A stretch of DNA of 6,274 nucleotides from positions 1 through 6,274 of the forward strand of contig MGSU01000269.1 in assembly GCA_001799195.1 (NCBI GenBank), in the 5' to 3' direction. This document shows positions 1 through 6,274 of this stretch, in pieces (position 1 is the first letter of the stretch; each line of letters starts with the position of its first letter). Both the position numbers and the translations under genes were made by a program. The DNA is from Deltaproteobacteria bacterium RIFOXYA12_FULL_61_11 (GTDB taxonomy: Bacteria; Bdellovibrionota_F; JAHFAK01; YA12-FULL-61-11). The notes under the pieces were generated by a model, which was given only the letters and a program-made list of their open reading frames with translations, ran no database searches and had not been told where the DNA came from.

Positions 1-2231
1 AAGGACAGCCAGGTGTCCGATATGTTCAGACCGACCTGCTTCCCGCCGGCACTGTAGATGGTGGTCCGCCGCACCTCGTCCATGGGATGAACCACGCTGC
101 CGCGATTCTTCAAGACGTCTTTCTTGGTGGGATCGGTGAGATACTGGCTCAGGTTCCAGCTCATCGCGCCGACGATCGATGCCTGGTGGCCGTAAGGATA
201 GTTACTGTCTTCGTCGCCCTCGATCCAGGTCGAGGCCGGCACAGTGATCAGGTTCAGCTCGGCCGTGTCATGGATGCCGAGCATCTTGTGGGCCTGGTCG
301 TAGTTCCAGGTAACCGCGCTGTAGGAACCCTGCCCGCCCTTGATATACAGGCACTCGCGATCGACCAGAACCAACTTGGAGAGGTCGCGCACGTCCACGA
401 TCGAGACCGCGACCCGGCTGTCGAACCAAGTCTCGTTGTCGAAGCCGCTGCAACTCCCCGAATTATCGGTTCCGACCGCCATCAAGAAGTCCCCGCCTTC
501 GATAGGCCGGAACACGCTGATGTGCCCATTGAGCCCGTCGACCTCACTGAGCTTCGTAAGGTTCTTCGGGTCGGAGAGGTCGATGGCGTAGAGCGGATCC
601 ATGGTCCGCGAGGTGATCGCGAACAGGGTCTCATCGCTCTGGAACAGGCTGGCCTTGACCGTCTCTTGTTCCTTGCCGATGGCCAAGGTGTCGACGACCG
701 CGGGCTTCTTGGCGTTGGCAAGATCGACGGCGTGGAGGACGTTCTCGGTGCCGTTCTCGTACATGCAGCGACCACCCTCGCCCTGCTCGTCCTCCTGCCA
801 GTAGGCCTTGTTGAACTGTTTAATGGTTAGACCGTAGTAGACAGCACCGCCCTCGGTTTTGACGTAATGCTGCTTGAACTGGTCCTGGACCATGCCCGGT
901 AGGTCAAAGGTGGTGTAGAGGGACATTGCGCCGGCCTCGTCGCTGATGTCGATGATCGAGACCTTGGCCTCCTGCCAGTTCGAGTACTCGTTGCACCACT
1001 CGCGACGCTCCTCTCCCGGAAAGTACCCTTCACCGGGCATACCGGGTTCAGTCTTCGGCTCAGTCGGGGGATCGACCTGGACCCAGTCGTCGCTCCCTGC
1101 AGTGTCCTGAGCATCTTCGGCCACGGCGATGTCGTAGTCGACGTCCGCCCGTGAGACAGCGCCACCGCTGGTGACCCCACCTTCTTGGCCGTTGTTCTGG
1201 CTCTCGTTGCGCCAGCGGTTCTTGGCCACCATCAAGGCGTTGGCCGTAGCGCTGATCTGGAAGTCATTGAAACCGCTATCGTAGTCGGTCTGATCGATGA
1301 GCGCCAGTTCCCCGACCGGGGCTATGCGGTCTGGGTTACCCACGTCGAAGCTGTAGACCATCACCTTGCTTTCCCAGGTCTTCTCCCCGTCCGAACTGTA
1401 CTGTTCCCACGACCAACCCCAGAAGGAGTAGTCGCGTTCGTCCGAGACCGTATAGATGATGTCACCGACCTTGCGCGTCTTGCCTTCCATCAGGTTGCCG
1501 ACGATCGGTTCGCGGTCGAGCAGGCGCGGCTTCTTCTCGTCGCCGATGTCGATAGCCACGAGCTCGCTCTGCTGAACGCGGTCGAAGTAGAGGGTTCCGT
1601 CCTGGGCCCTGCGGATGTGCAGGGCGTCGCTGATCAGGGCGTGCACCGTGTTGTCCTGGACATACATCTCGATCGGGTAACCGAAGATGCCGAGGCGCGA
1701 GAGGACCTTGGACTTCTTCGGATCGCTGACGTCGAGGATCATGAAACCTTTGTAGGTGTTGAGGAGATAGAGGCGGTTACCGACGACCTTATAGATGTCG
1801 CCCTCTTCGACGTCGGCGGTGCGTCCATCCGGGGCCGCCGGGTCCATCGGGGGTACCGCGCCCGGTTCGCCGTTGAAATCGGCGTCGTCCAGGGAAGCCG
1901 ATTCCTCGGCCAGGTCGCCGCGGCCTTGAGCATTGCCCGAGGTCGGGCTGAGGATGCCGTTCTGATCGTAACCCTTTTCCCACATCGAGCTGGGGAGAGC
2001 CCCGGGAGTCTGGAAGGGATCGGCAGTCAGGAAGCGGGTCTGCCCGGGTTTAAAGACCTCGTTCGGGTTCTTCAGGGCCTCGATTGCATCGCGAGCTTCG
2101 CCCTCGTCGAGGACCGCGATGCCGTCGCCGAGTTCGGTCGTCGAGACGGCGGGATCCTTTTCGCCCTCGCAGGCCAGGAACCCTCCCAGAAGTACCAACA
2201 GAACCAAGGTTGTGTATCTCAACATGACCAT
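1..2231 (-). CDS. Secreted lipoprotein with C-terminal beta-propeller domain (3' end beyond window)
   Basis: This frame is open from the ATG at 2231 to the left edge (743 codons plus two bases, no stop), so the C-terminus is missing. The N-terminus is a lipoprotein signal: Arg5, a Leu/Val-rich stretch at 9-19, and lipobox FLAC with Cys21. The next residue is Glu, not Asp, which favours Lol-dependent outer-membrane placement. Residues 22-139 are an acidic, Pro/Gly-rich tether. From about 140 (EEGDIYKVVGNRLYLL) the protein resembles the 'beta propeller domain' family (Pfam PF09826 type), with LVIVD-like blade signatures (hydrophobic run, Asp, hydrophobic, S/G/A, D/N) centred on D167, D228, D296, D428, D503, D551 and D613, and a degenerate one at N693. 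An acidic/proline-rich insert (about 352-412) separates blades 3 and 4. Cysteines 413, 489, 594 and 627 could form disulfides. The RGSVVHP segment near 715 resembles the family's C-terminal part, so little is probably missing. Its ligand is unknown; a binding or scaffold role at the envelope is inference. The opposite-strand frames here are shadows. Confidence 0.88.
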   Translation of the reverse strand, partial: MVMLRYTTLVLLVLLGGFLACEGEKDPAVSTTELGDGIAVLDEGEARDAIEALKNPNEVFKPGQTRFLTADPFQTPGALPSSMWEKGYDQNGILSPTSGNAQGRGDLAEESASLDDADFNGEPGAVPPMDPAAPDGRTADVEEGDIYKVVGNRLYLLNTYKGFMILDVSDPKKSKVLSRLGIFGYPIEMYVQDNTVHALISDALHIRRAQDGTLYFDRVQQSELVAIDIGDEKKPRLLDREPIVGNLMEGKTRKVGDIIYTVSDERDYSFWGWSWEQYSSDGEKTWESKVMVYSFDVGNPDRIAPVGELALIDQTDYDSGFNDFQISATANALMVAKNRWRNESQNNGQEGGVTSGGAVSRADVDYDIAVAEDAQDTAGSDDWVQVDPPTEPKTEPGMPGEGYFPGEERREWCNEYSNWQEAKVSIIDISDEAGAMSLYTTFDLPGMVQDQFKQHYVKTEGGAVYYGLTIKQFNKAYWQEDEQGEGGRCMYENGTENVLHAVDLANAKKPAVVDTLAIGKEQETVKASLFQSDETLFAITSRTMDPLYAIDLSDPKNLTKLSEVDGLNGHISVFRPIEGGDFLMAVGTDNSGSCSGFDNETWFDSRVAVSIVDVRDLSKLVLVDRECLYIKGGQGSYSAVTWNYDQAHKMLGIHDTAELNLITVPASTWIEGDEDSNYPYGHQASIVGAMSWNLSQYLTDPTKKDVLKNRGSVVHPMDEVRRTTIYSAGGKQVGLNISDTWLS

Positions 2232-2235
2232 AGAA

Positions 2236-2241
2236 CCTCCT
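2236..2241 (-). promoter_or_regulatory. Ribosome binding site of the beta-propeller lipoprotein gene
   Basis: On the minus strand this reads AGGAGG, a near-perfect Shine-Dalgarno. It lies 4 nt before the ATG at 2231 and 10 nt before a second in-frame ATG at 2225 (Met3). Neither spacing is ideal, so translation could start at either. The signal peptide is intact in both cases. Confidence 0.75.
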
Positions 2242-2277
2242 AGGTCGAAACTCCCCGCAGGACCTTAGCGGCCTCCT

Positions 2278-2301
2278 ACGGTGCCAAGACAATAGCACCG
2301 T
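2278..2301 (-). promoter_or_regulatory. Inverted repeat with a possible extended -10 in its loop
   Basis: ACGGTGC (2278-2284) and GCACCGT (2295-2301) are perfect 7-bp inverted repeats with a 10-nt loop. On the minus strand the left arm ends in TG and is followed by C and then TATTGT: an extended -10-like element (TGCTATTGT, 2297 down to 2289) with no good -35. If used, transcription would start near 2282 and leave a leader of about 50 nt, and the repeat would be an operator over the promoter core. It could instead be a leader hairpin. A 7-bp repeat is expected several times by chance in a window this long, so only its position makes it notable. Confidence 0.3.
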
Positions 2302-2460
2302 GTACCGGAGAAGAATAGGACTGATGGGATCTTTTTCTTAACAAATGTCCAGACAAGGTGGTCCCCCCGCCCGGAAGATGACTCGCTCGATCACCGGAAC
2401 TCAGAATAAGCCAGAGGCGTCCGCGCTCAGGAACGCAGGGAAGCCCTCGCCGCGCAACTA

Positions 2461-2523
2461 CCCTGCCCGCACCCCTGCTTCGCCCTGGTGCCCGGTCCGG
2501 TCGGAGCCTGGGGAGGGGGAGGG
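2461..2523. repeat. G-quadruplex-type tract in the divergent intergenic region
   Basis: The plus strand has five C-tracts at 2461-2463, 2466-2468, 2472-2475, 2483-2485 and 2491-2493, separated by 2, 3, 7 and 5 nt. The minus strand therefore fits the usual G3+N1-7 quadruplex pattern, with one spare G-run. Just to the right, at 2510-2523, the plus strand itself has a polypurine run with G-tracts of 4, 5 and 3. The pattern is seen directly. Folding or function is inference, and such motifs are not rare in GC-rich DNA. Confidence 0.45.
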
Positions 2524-2618
2524 CGTAAAAACAGAGAAAACAGTTAACGCGAGATAGTATATTTATCAATAACAATTTAGAATAAAAAGTAGTTTTCATT
2601 GATCATTAAAAATATTGT

Positions 2619-2647
2619 TTGACACAAGTTGTCATTTCCGGTAAGAA
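2619..2647 (+). promoter_or_regulatory. Sigma-70-type promoter of the small secreted protein gene
   Basis: A perfect -35, TTGACA (2619-2624), is followed by a 17-nt spacer and TAAGAA (2642-2647) as the -10. The predicted start is near 2654, giving a leader of about 27 nt. The AT-rich block immediately upstream could act as an UP element. TGACA (2620-2624) and TGTCA (2630-2634) form a dyad with a 5-nt centre across the -35, which could be a repressor site but is short enough to be chance. Confidence 0.65.
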
Positions 2648-2680
2648 ACGTTCCAGGATGAACAACCTGAGGAACTCTCT

Positions 2681-3325
2681 ATGCACAAGCCGACAATGAC
2701 CTCGATACTCTTCCTGTTAATAACCTGCCTTATGACCTTGAGCCTCGGTCTCGGTGCAGGACCGTCTTGCCTCGGACAGGGGGAAGACGCGGCCTCGCTC
2801 AACACCGACCTAGCCCCGGCACTCGCCGCTACCACAGCCGAGTACTGCTATGCAGCACGAAAAATCAACGGTCCCGAGAGTGCGGACTACTACGCCATCT
2901 ATTGCGAGGACAATCGCCCGATCAACACCAAGGGCGTCGGGTCTTTCGCCCAGGACCGCGAACAACATCTCGTAAACCTGGCAGCCTCTGTCATCACAGC
3001 GATGCAGGACAACGGCTTCGAGAAGGTGGGACAGTTCCTGTGCTACGATCAGGATTGCACCGTCGCAGGGTACTATGTGTTCCGCAGAGCCGAGATGGCC
3101 GCCAACGATCCGACCGAATACCTGATCACCAGCAGAACGGACATGGGCGCCGCAGGTATCGTCTTCACGGTCTACGAGCCTTCCGCGGGCTGCATGCAAC
3201 TCGAGGGTGTCACCGGTCCGAGCAGTCTCGAGGCCGCCCTGAGAGAAATCGGGTACGAGTACGAGCAAGCTCTACCTGCCGACAATACCACCATTACGAA
3301 GACCCTCTTTCGCAAACTGCCCTGA
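2681..3325 (+). CDS. Small secreted cysteine-containing protein of unknown function
   Basis: I do not recognise this 214-residue protein. It has a signal peptide: Lys3, then a hydrophobic core at about 9-25, then a small-residue region (GLGAGPS). Cleavage somewhere around 24-32 is likely, so it should be exported. Cys30 is not in a proper lipobox (Pro at -2), making a lipoprotein less likely. The mature part carries Cys56, Cys75, Cys121, Cys126 and Cys171 and is rich in Tyr and acidic residues (for example EYCYAAR, YYAIYCEDN, FLCYDQDC). That composition suits a compact, disulfide-bonded periplasmic or secreted domain. No catalytic motif is visible. The ATG at 2681 is chosen because GAGGAA (2669-2674) sits 6 nt upstream; Met6 is a less likely alternative. 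It has its own promoter and is divergent from the beta-propeller lipoprotein. Another frame from 2767 (195 codons) is a shadow: it has no signal and an Arg/His/Ser-rich composition. Confidence 0.82.
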   Translation: MHKPTMTSILFLLITCLMTLSLGLGAGPSCLGQGEDAASLNTDLAPALAATTAEYCYAARKINGPESADYYAIYCEDNRPINTKGVGSFAQDREQHLVNLAASVITAMQDNGFEKVGQFLCYDQDCTVAGYYVFRRAEMAANDPTEYLITSRTDMGAAGIVFTVYEPSAGCMQLEGVTGPSSLEAALREIGYEYEQALPADNTTITKTLFRKLP

Positions 3326-3380
3326 TCAATCACGCTTCTCACCAGGCACCTTGATCAACCAACCTTCTCTCCGCACCATC

Positions 3381-3434
3381 GTTCCCGGGAACCGGTACCG
3401 TTCACTCCCCAGCGGGATGTCCCTCCAGGCCTGG
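3381..3434. promoter_or_regulatory. Cluster of palindromes upstream of the 3500 gene
   Basis: Three perfect palindromes lie within 54 bp: GTTCCCGGGAAC (3381-3392), the adjoining CGGTACCG (3393-3400), and CCAGGCCTGG (3425-3434) just before a TTTT and a -35-like hexamer. They could be operators for the downstream gene. One or two 12-bp palindromes are expected by chance in a window of this size. The last one followed by T residues might instead act as a weak terminator for the preceding gene, but its stem is poor. Confidence 0.25.
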
Positions 3435-3436
3435 TT

Positions 3437-3465
3437 TTGACTCTCCTCTCGAGCCGTGCTAGCCC
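3437..3465 (+). promoter_or_regulatory. Possible promoter of the 3500 gene
   Basis: TTGACT (3437-3442) is a 5/6 match to the -35 and is followed by 17 nt and TAGCCC (3460-3465). The -10 is weak but is preceded by a TGC extended -10 element. Transcription would start near 3472, about 28 nt before the ATG. The spacing matches the two stronger promoters in this window; the -10 does not. Confidence 0.35.
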
Positions 3466-3499
3466 GAGCGCTGTGCAAGGGTAACCGAACGGCGGGACC

Positions 3500-4267
3500 A
3501 TGGCTGATTACGTCAGGGAGAAACTGGCCGAAGAGTTCTTCGGCGTGCGCTTGTTGCTCTCCTCGAGCGATCAGCGAGTCTGGGGCATAGACCGGAGCCG
3601 GCACAAGGTGTGGCCGCTCGAGAGCATGTCCGGTCTTGCCGCGCCCGATCCCAGCGATGGGAGCTCTTTCCTCTCCAAGTGTCTCCCCCCGACGACCGTC
3701 GTCCTGCCGGGACTCGCCGTCGATCGCCTGAACCTGATCTGGCCGGAGTCCCATGCCGTGGGTACCACCGGACTCTGGACCGCGGGCAGGGTGTTCCGTA
3801 TCGATGAACCCATGTTCGCGGGCAAGCTCTTCGTCGATGTTTGTGGCATCAAGAAATTCGAGACCGGTCCGGCCTATTGCAAACGCGTCTTCGACCAAGC
3901 CGAGACCCCTCGACAGCTCACCTTCGTCCGCGATTACCTGCTCGGCTCCATCCTCGGCTACCGCCCAGGACCGGCGTATGATCACTATTTTTACCTCGAC
4001 GGCAACCTGCACCTCCTCGTCGCCGGGCTGATCTGCCTCGATCCGGCCGAAGAACTGACCATGCAGGCCGACTTCTTCCGCTCCTTCTTCCGCTTCTACG
4101 CGGACGCGTACCTCATCTTCATGCTGTTCACCCGTTGGCAGGTGGAAATCGAGGCCGGTTTCAAACTCCTCATCCAGGGCACCGGGTTGGAGCGCCTGAT
4201 GACCGAAGGTGCCGGACAACTCTTTGATAGCGACCTGCCCGGGGACCACCTCGGAACAAGACAATAA
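3500..4267 (+). CDS. Conserved-looking cytoplasmic protein of unknown function
   Basis: I do not recognise this 255-residue protein. It has no signal peptide, and the two hydrophobic stretches (about 171-180 and 203-210) are too short for confident membrane spans, so it is probably soluble. It has the balanced, aromatic-rich composition of a real globular protein, with dense aromatic runs such as AYDHYFYLDGNLHLL (159-173) and FFRSFFRFYADAYLIF (192-207). Cysteines are at 61, 115, 127 and 179 without an obvious metal motif. Most codons end in C or G. An in-frame TAA at 3482-3484 lies just upstream, and 3500 is the first ATG after it. The Shine-Dalgarno is weak (GGCGGGA, 3491-3497, very close to the ATG), so expression may be low or another start used. 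A 342-codon frame on the opposite strand (3326-4354) covers it fully. I reject that frame because it is Val/Glu/Gly-rich and poor in aromatics, like the known antisense shadow of hflX. Confidence 0.75.
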   Translation: MADYVREKLAEEFFGVRLLLSSSDQRVWGIDRSRHKVWPLESMSGLAAPDPSDGSSFLSKCLPPTTVVLPGLAVDRLNLIWPESHAVGTTGLWTAGRVFRIDEPMFAGKLFVDVCGIKKFETGPAYCKRVFDQAETPRQLTFVRDYLLGSILGYRPGPAYDHYFYLDGNLHLLVAGLICLDPAEELTMQADFFRSFFRFYADAYLIFMLFTRWQVEIEAGFKLLIQGTGLERLMTEGAGQLFDSDLPGDHLGTRQ

Positions 4268-4307
4268 TCCAAGTTCCCGCCTCGGGACGGCACGCTTCGG
4301 GAGCGCA

Positions 4308-4336
4308 TTGACAACCCTCTGACGTTCTCCTAGGGT
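4308..4336 (+). promoter_or_regulatory. Sigma-70-type promoter of hflX (and probably mreB)
   Basis: A perfect -35, TTGACA (4308-4313), a 17-nt spacer, and TAGGGT (4331-4336), which keeps the key T, A and final T of the -10. The predicted start is near 4343. Small GC-rich hairpins (4275-4287 and 4293-4305) lie just upstream after the previous gene's stop. They lack a T-run, so they are not convincing terminators. The promoter position matters for the hflX start: it would exclude the GTG at 4335 and leave about 68 nt before the TTG at 4411. Confidence 0.6.
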
Positions 4337-4410
4337 GAGAACGCCCGACCGCATGCTGCAGGCCGAGGCTCGGCGGAACGAGGTGGACCATCGCGACCGG
4401 GGACCGGGTA

Positions 4411-6274
<1,864 letters not shown>

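Larger units (their letters stand above)
2232..2680. other. Divergent intergenic region of three compositional blocks
   Basis: This 449-bp region separates two divergently transcribed genes. Going rightwards it holds: the leader and possible promoter of the lipoprotein gene (2232-2340); a GC-rich block with C- and G-tracts (about 2355-2525); and a strongly AT-rich block (about 2526-2625) that ends in the promoter of the small secreted protein gene. Open frames of 70 codons (+, from 2345) and 107 codons (-, from 2599) cross it. Both lack a Shine-Dalgarno, and each spans blocks of very different composition, so I do not call them genes. Confidence 0.7.

Noticed and set aside
1185-2243. 352-codon plus-strand frame opposite the lipoprotein gene
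   Set aside because: The minus strand here has a lipobox, a strong Shine-Dalgarno and repeated blade signatures. The plus-strand frame is its compositional shadow. The same applies to the 247-codon frame at 87-830.
2266-2290. Possible sigma-54 promoter on the minus strand (TTGGCACC resembles a -24 element)
   Set aside because: At the required distance the -12 GC element is missing (GAGGC where TTGCA-like sequence is needed).
2276-2599. 107-codon minus-strand frame with a hydrophobic, signal-like N-terminus
   Set aside because: There is no Shine-Dalgarno before its ATG. The hydrophobic start is simply the translation of the AT-rich block, and the rest is Arg/Pro-rich translation of the GC-rich block.
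2600-3357. TGATCA repeats flanking the small secreted protein gene as possible insertion-site duplications
   Set aside because: The same hexamer occurs at several other places in the window (for example near 246, 1631, 3122 and 3979), and there are no inverted terminal repeats or transposase.
4275-4305. Two small hairpins after the 4267 stop as an intrinsic terminator
   Set aside because: Stems are only 4-5 bp and no T-run follows.
3326-4354. 342-codon open frame on the minus strand covering the 3500-4267 gene
   Set aside because: It is Val/Glu/Gly-rich and aromatic-poor with no Shine-Dalgarno or recognisable domain. An equally long antisense frame (4330-5460) lies over the certain gene hflX, so antisense openness is not evidence of coding in this DNA.

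Overview
The window looks like part of a GC-rich (by eye about 60%) Gram-negative bacterial chromosome. A lipoprotein-type signal, a Lol-compatible residue after the lipobox cysteine, HflX and MreB all fit such a cell. The style of the large lipoprotein (Cys, then a long acidic/proline-rich tether, then a beta-propeller) suggests a deltaproteobacterial lineage such as Myxococcota or Bradymonadota. That placement is inference and only moderately supported.

Layout. From 1 to 2231 the minus strand carries one uninterrupted reading frame of at least 743 codons that runs off the left edge: a large secreted lipoprotein with a beta-propeller of at least seven visible blade signatures. A 449-bp divergent intergenic region follows (2232-2680). 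It holds a possible minus-strand promoter inside an inverted repeat, a GC-rich block with a G-quadruplex-type motif, and a sharply AT-rich block ending in a near-consensus sigma-70 promoter. That promoter drives a small secreted protein of unknown function (2681-3325). After a short spacer with several dyad-symmetric sequences comes a cytoplasmic protein of unknown function (3500-4267). The last third is the recognisable core: the ribosome-associated GTPase HflX (4411-5703, with its own promoter at 4308-4336) and, 10 nt downstream, the start of the actin homologue MreB (5714 to the right edge).

How the genes relate. hflX and mreB appear co-transcribed and possibly translationally coupled, because the mreB Shine-Dalgarno overlaps the hflX stop codon; mreC/mreD would be expected beyond the right edge. 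The two unknown genes have their own promoter-like sequences and do not obviously belong to that operon. The beta-propeller lipoprotein and the small secreted protein are divergent and share a control region, so co-regulation is possible but unproven. I see no RNA gene, CRISPR array, transposon or integration site. I found no clear new multi-gene system; the most unusual elements are the two orphan proteins, the divergent control region, and the lack of a conventional hflX start codon.
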